Part shown: positions 6,786-16,900 of the stretch, piece after piece | How the letters are laid out: every line of letters starts with the position of its first letter | Position numbering within the stretch: the stretch's first letter is position 1 | Assembly: GCA_022769365.1 (NCBI GenBank) | Contig: JALEJO010000053.1 | Coordinates: forward strand, 1-32,462 | Direction: 5' to 3' | DNA from: Oscillospiraceae bacterium | GTDB taxonomy: Bacteria > Bacillota > Clostridia > Oscillospirales > Ruminococcaceae | Length of the DNA: 32,462 nt | The notes under the pieces: model-generated | Databases searched by the model: none | Told to the model about the DNA's origin: nothing | What the model saw: the letters and a program-made list of their open reading frames with translations, nothing else | Translations under genes and position numbers: made by a program

Positions 6786-8477
6786 ATGACAGATTGTATA
6801 AAAAATGCACAGAACGAACTATACGATATGATAGTTTCTGCATTTGGCAGAATGGTTTCAGAAGGTGATGTTGAAGCAGTTCCGATGCCGGCTTTTATAA
6901 TTGAAGTACCGGCTGACAAGTCACATGGTGATTTTGCAACAAATGCTGCTATGGTAAGTGCTAAAACTTTTAAAATGGCACCACGTATGATAGCTGAAAA
7001 ACTTCTTTCAAAAATGAATTTTGACGGAACTGTTTTTGAAAAAGCTGAAGTTGCAGGACCGGGATTTATAAACTTTTTCCTTAACAGAAAATGGTTTTCA
7101 GATTGTGTTGAAGCTGTTATTTCCGAAGGCGAAAACTACGGCAAAACAAATCTTGGCAATGGTAAAAGAGTTCTTGTTGAATTTGTTTCTGCAAATCCGA
7201 CAGGTCCTATGCATATAGGCAACGCAAGAGGCGGTGCGTTAGGTGACGGAATATCAGAAATTATGTCATGGGCAGGATATGATGTTACAAGAGAATTTTA
7301 TATCAATGATGCAGGTAATCAGATAAAAAAATTCGGTGTATCACTTGAAGCAAGATATTTACAGCTTTACAAAGATGGCATTGAAATGCCTGAAGATTCT
7401 TATCTTGGTGCAGACATAACAGAACACGCTAAAAATTTTGCTGAAATCAATGGCGATAAATATGTTGACTGCGACAGTGAAACAAGAAGAAAAGCACTTG
7501 TTGACTATGCACTTCCTCTCAATGAGGCAGGACTTGAAAGAGACCTTGGAAAATATCGTATCAAATACGATAACTGGTTTAAGGAAAGTTCTCTTCATAA
7601 TGATGGAAGCGTTGCAAACATTGTAAAAATGCTTAAAGAAAAGGGCTATACTTATGAACAGGACGGTGCTGTTTGGTTTAAGGCTGAACAGTTTGGTGCA
7701 GACAAAGACTTTGTTCTTGTTCGTTCAAACGGCATTCCGACTTACGTTGTGCCTGATATTGCATATCACTACAATAAACTTGTAACAAGAAATTTCGATA
7801 AGGCAATTGATATATTTGGTGCAGATCACCATGGATATGTTCCAAGACTTAAAGCTGCACTCACTGCACTTGGCGTTGATGCTTCAAAGCTTGATGTTGT
7901 CCTTATGCAGATGGTTCGTCTTGTAAGAGATGGAGAAGTTGTAAAGCTTTCAAAGAGAAGCGGCAAGGCAATAACTCTTGTTACTCTTCTTGAAGATATT
8001 CCGATAGATGCAGCAAGATTTTTCTTCAATCTTCGTGAAGCAAATACTCATTTTGAGTTTGACCTTGACCTTGCAGTTCAGAATTCTTCACAGAATCCTG
8101 TTTACTATGCACAGTATGCGATTGCAAGAATATGCAGTATGTTCAGAAATCTTAAAGAAGAAGGAATTGAACTTAAAAAGCTTTCATCTTCTCAGCTTGA
8201 TTGTCTGGACAAACCTCAGGAAATTGCACTTATCCGCTTTATTGCTTCACTTCCTTCAGAAGTAAATGCGGCAGCTAAGGCTTATGACCCTTCAAAGATT
8301 ACCAAATATGCGGTTGAACTTGCTTCACTTTTCCACAAATTCTATGACGGATGCAGCGTTAAAAATGCTGAAACTCCTGAAATCCGTGATGCAAGAATGG
8401 TTCTTTGCGAGGCAGTTAAGCAGACTATGACAAATGTTCTTACAATGCTTAAAATTACTTGTCCGGAAAGAATGTAA
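6786..8477 (+). CDS. argS: Arginyl-tRNA synthetase
   Basis: VEFVSANPTGPMHIGNARGGALGDGIS (HIGH motif), FGADHHGYVPRLKAAL, C-terminal ALVxLP anticodon-binding type domain. Confidence 0.97.
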   Translation: MTDCIKNAQNELYDMIVSAFGRMVSEGDVEAVPMPAFIIEVPADKSHGDFATNAAMVSAKTFKMAPRMIAEKLLSKMNFDGTVFEKAEVAGPGFINFFLNRKWFSDCVEAVISEGENYGKTNLGNGKRVLVEFVSANPTGPMHIGNARGGALGDGISEIMSWAGYDVTREFYINDAGNQIKKFGVSLEARYLQLYKDGIEMPEDSYLGADITEHAKNFAEINGDKYVDCDSETRRKALVDYALPLNEAGLERDLGKYRIKYDNWFKESSLHNDGSVANIVKMLKEKGYTYEQDGAVWFKAEQFGADKDFVLVRSNGIPTYVVPDIAYHYNKLVTRNFDKAIDIFGADHHGYVPRLKAALTALGVDASKLDVVLMQMVRLVRDGEVVKLSKRSGKAITLVTLLEDIPIDAARFFFNLREANTHFEFDLDLAVQNSSQNPVYYAQYAIARICSMFRNLKEEGIELKKLSSSQLDCLDKPQEIALIRFIASLPSEVNAAAKAYDPSKITKYAVELASLFHKFYDGCSVKNAETPEIRDARMVLCEAVKQTMTNVLTMLKITCPERM

Positions 8478-8605
8478 CGGTAAAAATTACAAATTGGTAA
8501 AACTTAAAAATATTTATTAATTGCCTTAAAATAGGATGAAATTAAAGGAAATATTTTACTAAAGCTGAAAATTAACAATTTATACACACAAGTTTCTGTG
8601 AAATG

Positions 8606-8614
8606 TGTTACAAT
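8606..8614 (+). promoter_or_regulatory. Candidate extended -10 promoter upstream of CdaR-like regulator
   Basis: TGT-TACAAT; no convincing -35 hexamer. Confidence 0.45.
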
Positions 8615-8684
8615 ATTGTAATAAATAGCAGGAATTAAGAAAATACGGGAATATAATTTAAAACAGAAAGGATTGGCTGTTAAT

Positions 8685-9770
8685 ATGTCAAACAGATTAT
8701 TTCAGGGATTAATGCATCAGATGAGAGAAGTTATGGATGCAACTATTGGTGTAGTTGATGAAACAGCAACTACAATTGCCTGCAGTGACCTTACAAAAGT
8801 AGGTACAACAAATGAATTTGTATCACTTGATTTAAACGATACAACAGATATTTTTATTCGTGACGGATATACATATAAGCCTTTTGGCGTAAAGTCTAAG
8901 CCTGAATATGCTGTTTTTGTTGAAGGAACAGATGAACAGGCTGCAAGATATGCAAACGTTCTTGCGATTTCACTTGCAAACGTAAAGCAGTACTATGATG
9001 AAAAATACGACAGAAACAACTTCATCAAGAATGTTGTTCTTGAAAATGTTCTTCCGGGCGATATTATTGTAAAGGCAAGAGAACTTCATTTCAATGCAGA
9101 AGTAAGCAGAGTTGTTCTCCTTATAAGAATAGTTTCAACAAACGATATTTCAGCATATGATGTTATCCAGAATCTTTTCCCTGACAAGAGCAAGGATTTC
9201 GTTTTCAACATAACAGAAACAGATATTGTACTTGTTAAGGAAATCAAAAACACAGTTGCAACAAAAGATCTTGAAAAGCTCGCACGTTCAATTGCAGATA
9301 CTTTAAGTTCTGAATTCTATACAAGAGTAAATGTCGGTATAGGTACAGTTGTAACAAGCGTTAAGGATCTTTCACGTTCGTTCAAGGAAGCGCAGATGGC
9401 TCTTGAAGTTGGTAAGGTATTTGATACAGATAAGGTTATTGTAAGCTACGATAATCTCGGTCTTGCAAGACTTATTTATCATCTTCCTACAACACTTTGC
9501 GAAACTTTCTTAAATGAAGTATTCAAGAGAGGCAGCATCGATTCACTCGATCATGAAACACTCTTTACAATTCAGAGATTCTTTGAAAATAACCTCAATG
9601 TTTCAGAAACTTCAAGAAAACTTTTCGTACACAGAAATACACTTGTGTATCGTCTTGAAAAAATCAAGAAGCTTACAGGTCTTGATCTTCGTGAATTTGA
9701 CCACGCAATTATATTTAAAGTTGCACTTATGGTCAAGAAATACCTTCAGGCAAAGCCTGTTAAATTCTAA
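8685..9770 (+). CDS. CdaR/PucR-family transcriptional regulator
   Basis: C-terminal PucR-type HTH: FENNLNVSETSRKLFVHRNTLVYRLEKIKKLTGLDLREFDHAIIFKVALM. Central diverged GGDEF-like CdaR segment (VGIGTVVTSVKDLSRSFKEAQMALEVG). ATG 8685 preferred over TTG 8673. Confidence 0.85.
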   Translation: MSNRLFQGLMHQMREVMDATIGVVDETATTIACSDLTKVGTTNEFVSLDLNDTTDIFIRDGYTYKPFGVKSKPEYAVFVEGTDEQAARYANVLAISLANVKQYYDEKYDRNNFIKNVVLENVLPGDIIVKARELHFNAEVSRVVLLIRIVSTNDISAYDVIQNLFPDKSKDFVFNITETDIVLVKEIKNTVATKDLEKLARSIADTLSSEFYTRVNVGIGTVVTSVKDLSRSFKEAQMALEVGKVFDTDKVIVSYDNLGLARLIYHLPTTLCETFLNEVFKRGSIDSLDHETLFTIQRFFENNLNVSETSRKLFVHRNTLVYRLEKIKKLTGLDLREFDHAIIFKVALMVKKYLQAKPVKF

Positions 9771-9838
9771 GATTTAAGAAACAGAGTAATAAGAAGAAAA
9801 AAGAGAAAAACAGAAAATCAATGGAAAGGTGATAAGGC

Positions 9839-10675
9839 ATGGTTGAATTTCGTAATGTTTCAGTTACATATGCAAACGGTGTTGATGCACTTTATAATGT
9901 CAACTTAGTTATAAATGACGGCGACTTCGCTTTTGTTGTAGGGCCGTCAGGTGCAGGTAAAAGTACAATGATAAAACTTCTCCTGAAGGAGATAAGTCCG
10001 ACTTCGGGAGAGGTTATTGTAAACGGTTACAAACTTACCAAATTGCCGAAAAGAAAAATACCATCATTAAGACGTACAATAGGATTTGTATTTCAGGATT
10101 TCAGACTTATTCCTTCAATGACGGTTTATGAAAATATTGCATTTGTACTCAGAGTTATAGATTCACCAAGAAGATATATCAAAAAAAGAGTAAAATATGT
10201 TATAAGCCTTGTAGGGCTTGAAGACAAGGCAGATGCGTTTCCTGATGAGCTTTCAGGCGGTGAAAAGCAGAGATGTGCCATTGCAAGAGCACTTGTAAAT
10301 GACCCTGATTTGATAATTGCCGATGAACCGACGGGAAACATTGACCCTGAACTTTCATATGAAATAGTTGAACTTTTAAAGAGTATAAATGATTGCGGCA
10401 CAACTATTCTTATGGTAACACATGAACACGACCTTGTGCGTCATTTTGGCGGAAGAATTATAAACATCAACAAAGGTGAGGTTACATTCGATAACGTTAT
10501 CAGCGGTGATGCTGTTTCTGAAGCTGCAAATATTATGAACGATATAAACAGCGGAAGCACACAGGTTGTTTACGATGAAGATTACAAAGCCGAACAGTAC
10601 GAATCATACAGCGGCGATGTTTATGATGAAACAGACAACAGGTTTGTACCTGACAATGAAGGCGGTGATTACTGA
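9839..10675 (+). CDS. ftsE: Cell-division ABC transporter ATP-binding protein FtsE, with a C-terminal acidic extension
   Basis: MVEFRNVSVTYANGVDALYNVNL, Walker A GPSGAGKST, signature LSGGEKQR, DEPTGNIDPELS. The stop overlaps the ftsX start (TGATG). Confidence 0.95.
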   Translation: MVEFRNVSVTYANGVDALYNVNLVINDGDFAFVVGPSGAGKSTMIKLLLKEISPTSGEVIVNGYKLTKLPKRKIPSLRRTIGFVFQDFRLIPSMTVYENIAFVLRVIDSPRRYIKKRVKYVISLVGLEDKADAFPDELSGGEKQRCAIARALVNDPDLIIADEPTGNIDPELSYEIVELLKSINDCGTTILMVTHEHDLVRHFGGRIININKGEVTFDNVISGDAVSEAANIMNDINSGSTQVVYDEDYKAEQYESYSGDVYDETDNRFVPDNEGGDY

Positions 10676-11580
10676 TGAAACTTAGCGGTGTTCAGTACCT
10701 TGCAGGTCAGGGAATAGAAAATATATGGAAAAACAGAATGATGTCTTTTGCGTCATTTTGTGTACTGCTTGTTTCAATACTTATGGTAGGACTTGCTTCG
10801 CTTTTTTACATAAATATAACATCTATGATAGGAAGCGTTGCAGGAAAAAATGAAGTTATTGTCTATATTGAAGACGGTGCAACATCGGAGGATGAGGCAG
10901 CACTTAAAACACAGCTTGAAAAAATAGGCAATATGACTGAAATAAGCTTTTATTCAAAAGATCAGGCTTTTGAAGATTTGAAAAAAAGTATGTCTGACTA
11001 TGAAGTTCTGTTTGACTCACTTGGAAATGATAATCCTCTTATAGATTCATACAGAATAAAAATTGCAGATATAGACCAAATGGACAACACTGTTGCACAG
11101 ATTCAGAAACTTGACTTTGTTTCAAATGTTCGTGCACCTTATGATTTTGTTAACATACTTATTCAGTTAAGAAGAATCATAACCATAATAGCACTTGCTG
11201 TTATTGCGGCACTTTGTATTGTTTCGGTAATTATAATTTCAAACACAACGAAAGCATCTGTATTTGCAAGAAGAGAAGAAATTATGATTATGAAGTATGT
11301 TGGTGCTACAAACGCTTTTATCAGAATACCTTTCTTTGTTGAGGGTATGATAACAGGATTTATGGCAGGACTTGTGGCACTTATACTCACATGGCTTAGC
11401 TATGATTCAACAGTTGATCTTCTTACAAATCAGGTTGATATTTTAAATATCATCGGTGTTGGAAGCATTATATCATTCAGACAGATTATTGTTCCGGTAG
11501 CACTTTGCTACCTTTTTGCCGGTGCATTGGTTGGAGCTTTGGGAAGTACAATTTCAACAAGAAAGCATCTGAATGTATAA
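10675..11580 (+). CDS. ftsX: Cell-division permease FtsX
   Basis: FtsX-type permease: N-terminal TM, extracellular loop, three C-terminal TMs; NTTKASVFARREEIMIMKYVGATNAFIRIPFFVEG. Confidence 0.95.
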   Translation: MKLSGVQYLAGQGIENIWKNRMMSFASFCVLLVSILMVGLASLFYINITSMIGSVAGKNEVIVYIEDGATSEDEAALKTQLEKIGNMTEISFYSKDQAFEDLKKSMSDYEVLFDSLGNDNPLIDSYRIKIADIDQMDNTVAQIQKLDFVSNVRAPYDFVNILIQLRRIITIIALAVIAALCIVSVIIISNTTKASVFARREEIMIMKYVGATNAFIRIPFFVEGMITGFMAGLVALILTWLSYDSTVDLLTNQVDILNIIGVGSIISFRQIIVPVALCYLFAGALVGALGSTISTRKHLNV

Positions 11581-11621
11581 TAAATCAAAAGAGAAAATGA
11601 GAAAACGGAGGTAAGAATTAA

Positions 11622-13109
11622 ATGTCTAAGTTAAAACTATGGAAAAAACTTACTGCTCTGATTACCTGCGGTGTTTTGACGGTGGGACTTTACACATATA
11701 ACAGTCCGCAGTTTGAAAAGCCGATTTCAGCGAAAACTACAAGCGAACTCAATGCTCAGAAAGCACAGAATTCCGCTAAAATAAAGGAACTTCAGGGTAA
11801 ACTTGATAAGTATTCTGCAAAGCAGGCGGAAGATGAAAAGTATCAGAAAATTCTTTCTGAAAAAATGGACAAGCAGCAGGAAAATCTTGAAATAATAAAT
11901 GAAGAACTTTCAAGAATAAAAGATGACATTTCAGACAAAGAACAGAATATTTCTGATCTTGAAGATAAAATGGAACTTCAGGAACAGGATATAAGCGATG
12001 GAATGGATGCATTTAAGCAAAGACTTCGTGCCATTTACATAATGGGAAACGATTCACTTGCATCTGCACTTGTTGGTTCAACAGATTTTTATGATTTGCT
12101 TTCAAAATACGAACTTATTTCAAGAGTTTCAAATTACGATAATAACCTTGTAAATGACCTTAAAGATGAACTTAATCAGTATGCATCATCTAAAAAGGAT
12201 TTACAGAAGGAAAAAGATGAACTTGCTGTTCAGGAAGAACAGAAGGAAAACAAAAAAGATGAAATGCAGACAGCTCTTGATGAACTGAGTGCAGATTATC
12301 AGAAAACTTCTGCAAGTATCGAAAGCAGTAAACTTGAAGCTGCGAATGCAAGCAGTGAAATGGCTCAGCTTCAAAAGACAAATGAATCTATTGAAAATGA
12401 AATCAAACAGATTCAGATAAAAATGCAGCAGGAAGAAGAAGCAAAGAAAAAGGCAGCAGCTGCAGCAGCTGCAAAAACAACAAAGGCAAATGGCGACTCT
12501 TCATCTTCAACAAAAACAACAACTGCAAAGCAGGATAAAAAAGAAGACAGTAAAGATAATAGCAAAGAAGAAGTCAAGGAAACTGTTAAAACAGATAAGG
12601 AAGTTGCAGAAGAACCTGTAACACAGCCTAAGAAAACTCAGCCGGTAACAGAAGCTGAAGAAGTTACAGAAGCACCTGCAACAACACCTTCAACATCTGA
12701 TTCAGGTTCATGGTCGTGGCCTTGCACAAGCTACACTATTTCAAGCGGATATGGTTACAGATGGGGTTCACTCCATGCAGGCATCGATATAGCAGGCGGC
12801 GGTTCAGCACTTGCTTCAAGAAGTGGTACTGTTATTAAAGTTTCATCAACTTGTACACATAACTATCCTAAGTCATCAAGCTGCGGTTGCGGCGGCGGAT
12901 ATGGTAACTATGTTATCATTTCACATGGCGGCTCTTATACAACACTTTACGGACATCTTGCGTCAGTAAATGTATCTGTTGGTCAGAGTGTTTCAGCCGG
13001 ACAGGTTATAGGTACAGTTGGTTCAACAGGTTTTTCAACAGGTTATCACCTGCATTTTGAAATCCGTGTAAACGGCGGTGCAGTAAATCCTGTAAGCTAT
13101 TTGTATTAA
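11622..13109 (+). CDS. Secreted coiled-coil M23 (LytM) peptidase, EnvC-like architecture
   Basis: Signal-like N terminus, long coiled coil (about aa 40-280), Lys/Glu/Thr low-complexity linker, then M23 domain with HAGIDI and HLHFEI metal-binding motifs. Follows ftsEX. Confidence 0.9.
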   Translation: MSKLKLWKKLTALITCGVLTVGLYTYNSPQFEKPISAKTTSELNAQKAQNSAKIKELQGKLDKYSAKQAEDEKYQKILSEKMDKQQENLEIINEELSRIKDDISDKEQNISDLEDKMELQEQDISDGMDAFKQRLRAIYIMGNDSLASALVGSTDFYDLLSKYELISRVSNYDNNLVNDLKDELNQYASSKKDLQKEKDELAVQEEQKENKKDEMQTALDELSADYQKTSASIESSKLEAANASSEMAQLQKTNESIENEIKQIQIKMQQEEEAKKKAAAAAAAKTTKANGDSSSSTKTTTAKQDKKEDSKDNSKEEVKETVKTDKEVAEEPVTQPKKTQPVTEAEEVTEAPATTPSTSDSGSWSWPCTSYTISSGYGYRWGSLHAGIDIAGGGSALASRSGTVIKVSSTCTHNYPKSSSCGCGGGYGNYVIISHGGSYTTLYGHLASVNVSVGQSVSAGQVIGTVGSTGFSTGYHLHFEIRVNGGAVNPVSYLY

Positions 13110-13123
13110 TTTATAAAAATAAT

Positions 13124-13150
13124 ATCAGGGCAGTTATTATCTGCCCTGAT
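13124..13150 (+). terminator. Perfect 10-bp hairpin after the M23 gene (weak terminator or attenuator)
   Basis: ATCAGGGCAG-TTATTAT-CTGCCCTGAT; no proper U-tract follows (TTGCG). Confidence 0.55.
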
Positions 13151-13182
13151 TTGCGTATAATTCATAATGAGAAAGGCACAAA

Positions 13183-14382
13183 ATGAAAGAGAAAAATAAA
13201 CAGAAAAGCAGAACAGGAGTTATAATCAGTGTTGCAGCTGTAACGGCAGCAGTTACATTTATATTAACGTCTTATTTTAATTTGAGAATTTTCAATGGCA
13301 AACTTGCAAATGTAAACAGTCTGTCGAAAACATATTCCGAATTAAAGGAAGTCAGTGACTGCATAGATGAAAATTATTATACAAATGCAGATGAAGAAAA
13401 TGTTAAAAACGGAATATTAAAAGGCTATGTAAGCGGACTTAACGATAAATATTCAAAATATATGACACCTGATGAATACAGTCAGTTTACAGACACAGAG
13501 TCAGGCAACAGTACAGGTATAGGCATAACTGTTTCAAAAACAGAAGACGGATATATTAAAGTTGAAGAAATTGCAGAGGAAGGACCTGCTGCAAAGGAAA
13601 ATATAAAAGTCGGGGATATAATAGTTTCTGTTGAGGGTGATGACGTTTCAGAACTTGGATATGAAGAAGCAATTAACAAAATAAAAGGCGAGGACGGAAC
13701 AAAAGTAAATCTGAGTATTTTAAGAAATAATAATCAGATTGAAGTTACGGCACTCAGAAAAACTTATGAAGTAAAATCAGTTTATTATCAGATGCTAAAT
13801 GATAATGTAGGTTATATAAGAATAACAGGTTTCAGAACGGCAACAATAAATCAGTTCAGTGATGCATTTGCCGAACTTGAAAAAGACGGTGCAAAAAAAT
13901 ATATTTTTGATGTGAGAAATAACGGTGGCGGTCTGCTCTCTGCTTTGCAGGAAATAATCGACCCTCTTTTACCTGAAGGCGACATTGCAACAGCAAATTA
14001 CAAAGGTGGAAAAGTTGAAACTGTTATAAAATCTGATTCACAGTATATTGATGTTCCTGCTGTTGTTCTTGTAAATGAAAATACAGCAAGTGCGGCAGAA
14101 CTTTTCTCTTGCAGTTTAAGAGATTTTACAGGAGCAAAACTTGTTGGTACACAAACATATGGAAAAGGTGTTATGCAGAATACCTATAAACTCAGCAATG
14201 GCGGTGCAGTCACATTAACAGTTGCAACGTATCAGACAACAAAATCAGAGTGTTATAATGGAGTGGGACTTGTTCCTGATAATGTTGTTGAATCAAATGA
14301 AAACGATGATATAAAATCTGCTGACCCTGAAAAAGATGCACAGCTTTCAGAGGCACTCAGCATAATTGAAAATGAAAATTAA
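13183..14382 (+). CDS. S41 family C-terminal processing peptidase (CtpA/B-like)
   Basis: N-terminal TM, PDZ domain (GIGITVSKTEDGYIKVEEIAEEGPAAKENIKVGDIIVSVEG), catalytic NENTASAAELFS and TYGKGVMQN. Confidence 0.94.
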   Translation: MKEKNKQKSRTGVIISVAAVTAAVTFILTSYFNLRIFNGKLANVNSLSKTYSELKEVSDCIDENYYTNADEENVKNGILKGYVSGLNDKYSKYMTPDEYSQFTDTESGNSTGIGITVSKTEDGYIKVEEIAEEGPAAKENIKVGDIIVSVEGDDVSELGYEEAINKIKGEDGTKVNLSILRNNNQIEVTALRKTYEVKSVYYQMLNDNVGYIRITGFRTATINQFSDAFAELEKDGAKKYIFDVRNNGGGLLSALQEIIDPLLPEGDIATANYKGGKVETVIKSDSQYIDVPAVVLVNENTASAAELFSCSLRDFTGAKLVGTQTYGKGVMQNTYKLSNGGAVTLTVATYQTTKSECYNGVGLVPDNVVESNENDDIKSADPEKDAQLSEALSIIENEN

Positions 14383-14387
14383 ATTTT

Positions 14388-14894
14388 ATGTATATATGGA
14401 AATACAAAACTTCATCTGAATTTGATGATATTTTTATGTGCGGTGATGGCGAAAATTTAACAGGTCTTTGGTTTGGAAATTCAAAAGATTCATATAAACA
14501 TAATATTGAAAAAGCAGTTGAAAATGAATCTGTTTTCAAAAATGTTATAAAATGGCTTGATATATATTTTTCAGGAAAAGAGCCTGATTTTAACCCTTCA
14601 TATAAAATAAATTACACATCGGATTTCAGAAAAGAAGTTATAAGCGAAATTGAAAAAATACCATATGGAAAAACAGTAACATATGGTGACATTGCAAAAG
14701 TTATTTCAGAAAAAAGAAATATCAAAAAGATGTCTGCACAGGCAGTAGGTGGAGCAGTCGGCTGGAATCCTATCTGCATAATAGTTCCATGCCACAGAGT
14801 TCTTGGACTTGGCGGAAAACTTACAGGCTATGGAGGCGGACTCAAAAATAAAATTGCCTTGCTTGAACTTGAAAAAATAAAATATAAAAATTGA
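14388..14894 (+). CDS. ogt: Methylated-DNA--[protein]-cysteine S-methyltransferase
   Basis: IPYGKTVTYGDIAK, AVGGAVGWNPICIIVPCHRVLGLGGKLTGYGGGLKNKIALLELE (PCHRV active site). Confidence 0.94.
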   Translation: MYIWKYKTSSEFDDIFMCGDGENLTGLWFGNSKDSYKHNIEKAVENESVFKNVIKWLDIYFSGKEPDFNPSYKINYTSDFRKEVISEIEKIPYGKTVTYGDIAKVISEKRNIKKMSAQAVGGAVGWNPICIIVPCHRVLGLGGKLTGYGGGLKNKIALLELEKIKYKN

Positions 14895-14923
14895 TGATTA
14901 ACAGGCAATAAGGAAGTGAAAAA

Positions 14924-16900
14924 ATGGATTTTAAACTTGTTTCGGATTATAGTCCTGCGGGGGATCAGCCAAAAGCCATTGCAGAACTTACAAAAGGCAT
15001 AAAAGAGGGAATGAAAGGTCAGATTCTTCTTGGCGTTACAGGTTCAGGAAAAACATATACAATTGCAAATGTCATAAAAAATGTGAATAAGCCGACGCTT
15101 GTGCTTGCACATAATAAAATACTTGCTGCACAGCTTTGCAGTGAGTTTAAAGAATTTTTTCCTGAAAATGCTGTTGAATATTTTGTTTCATATTATGACT
15201 ATTATCAGCCTGAAGCATATATTCCGAGTAAAGATGTTTATATAGCAAAAGATGCATCAATAAATAATGAAATAGATAAAATGCGTCATTCAGCGACAGC
15301 CGCACTTGCAGAAAGAAGAGATGTTATAATTGTTGCAAGTGTATCTTGTATATATTCACTTGGAAGTCCTGAAGAGTATCGTTCTCTTATGGTTTCACTT
15401 CGTCCCGGAATGGAAATGTCAAGAGAAGAACTTATAGAAAAACTTGTTGCTATTCAATACGAAAGAAATGATGTTTCATTTACACGAAACAAGTTCAGAG
15501 TTCGTGGAGATGTTGTTGAAATTTATCCTTCAAGTTTTACTGAAAAAGCTATAAGAGTTGAATTTTTCGGAGATGAAATAGACAGGATAAGCGAGTTTAC
15601 AACTTTAACGGGAGAAGTTACAGGTGTTTTGCAGCACGCAGCAATTTTTCCTGCATCGCATTATATTGTCGGCGATGAAAAAATGGAATCTGCACTTATC
15701 GAAATACAGACTGAAATGGAACAGCAGGTTGAATATTTCAAAAGTCAGAATAAGCTGATAGAAGCACAGAGAATAGAACAGCGTACAAGATATGATATGG
15801 AAATGATGCGTGAAATAGGCTTTTGCAGCGGTATTGAAAATTATTCAAGAATACTTGCAGGAAAGCCCGCAGGAAGTGTGCCTTGTACACTTCTTGATCA
15901 TTTCCCTGATGATTTTTTGCTCGTCGTTGATGAAAGCCATGTTTCTTTGCCGCAGGTTCGTGCAATGTATGCAGGTGACAGGGCAAGAAAGGAAACACTT
16001 GTTAATTTTGGTTTCAGACTGCCAAGTGCTTATGACAACAGACCACTTAAATTTGATGAATTCTGTTCGCATATAAATCAGGCAATTTATGTAAGTGCGA
16101 CTCCTGGACCACTTGAAAAAGAATTTTCTTCACAGATTGTCGAACAGGTTATCAGACCGACAGGTTTGCTTGATCCTGAAATTGAAGTACGTCCTGTTGA
16201 CGGACAGATGGACGATTTGTATAGTGAAATTCAGGAAAGAATTGCAAGAGATGAAAGAGTTTTAATTACAACTTTAACAAAAGATCTTGCAGAACAGCTT
16301 ACAGATTATCTTGATAAACTTGATATTAAAGTAAGATATTTACATCATAAAGTTGACACAATAAAAAGAATGGAACTTATAAGAGATTTAAGACTTGGTG
16401 TTTTTGATGTTCTTGTGGGAATAAATCTTTTAAGAGAAGGTCTTGATATTCCTGAAGTTTCACTTATTGCAATTCTTGATGCTGATAAGGAAGGATTTTT
16501 AAGAAGTGAAACATCTCTTATACAGACAATAGGACGTGCCGCAAGAAATGCAGACGGTAAAGTTATTATGTACGCTGATAATGTTACGGGTTCAATGGAG
16601 AGGGCAATAGAAGAAACTTTAAGAAGAAGAACTCTCCAGATAGAATTTAATGAAAAGCACGGCATAATTCCGAAAACAATTAAAAAAGAAATAAGAGATG
16701 TTCTTGAAATAACTTCCGAACAAAGCAAGGAAGAAAAGAAAAAAGAAAAGGAAAGAATAAAACAAATGTCGCCTGATGAAGTTCAGGAAATGATAGATTC
16801 ACTTACCGAAAAAATGCTTATGGCATCTCAGGAAATGAACTATGAACAGGCACTTGTTTATCGTGATAAAATAGCAGAACTGAAAGGTTTAGTCAAATGA
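14924..16900 (+). CDS. uvrB: Excinuclease ABC subunit B
   Basis: [79 protein letters not shown]-terminal UVR domain. Confidence 0.98.
   Translation: MDFKLVSDYSPAGDQPKAIAELTKGIKEGMKGQILLGVTGSGKTYTIANVIKNVNKPTLVLAHNKILAAQLCSEFKEFFPENAVEYFVSYYDYYQPEAYIPSKDVYIAKDASINNEIDKMRHSATAALAERRDVIIVASVSCIYSLGSPEEYRSLMVSLRPGMEMSREELIEKLVAIQYERNDVSFTRNKFRVRGDVVEIYPSSFTEKAIRVEFFGDEIDRISEFTTLTGEVTGVLQHAAIFPASHYIVGDEKMESALIEIQTEMEQQVEYFKSQNKLIEAQRIEQRTRYDMEMMREIGFCSGIENYSRILAGKPAGSVPCTLLDHFPDDFLLVVDESHVSLPQVRAMYAGDRARKETLVNFGFRLPSAYDNRPLKFDEFCSHINQAIYVSATPGPLEKEFSSQIVEQVIRPTGLLDPEIEVRPVDGQMDDLYSEIQERIARDERVLITTLTKDLAEQLTDYLDKLDIKVRYLHHKVDTIKRMELIRDLRLGVFDVLVGINLLREGLDIPEVSLIAILDADKEGFLRSETSLIQTIGRAARNADGKVIMYADNVTGSMERAIEETLRRRTLQIEFNEKHGIIPKTIKKEIRDVLEITSEQSKEEKKKEKERIKQMSPDEVQEMIDSLTEKMLMASQEMNYEQALVYRDKIAELKGLVK

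Noticed and set aside
16345-16728. Antisense 127-aa ORF in uvrB
   Set aside because: Opposite strand of a highly conserved uvrB region; no independent support.
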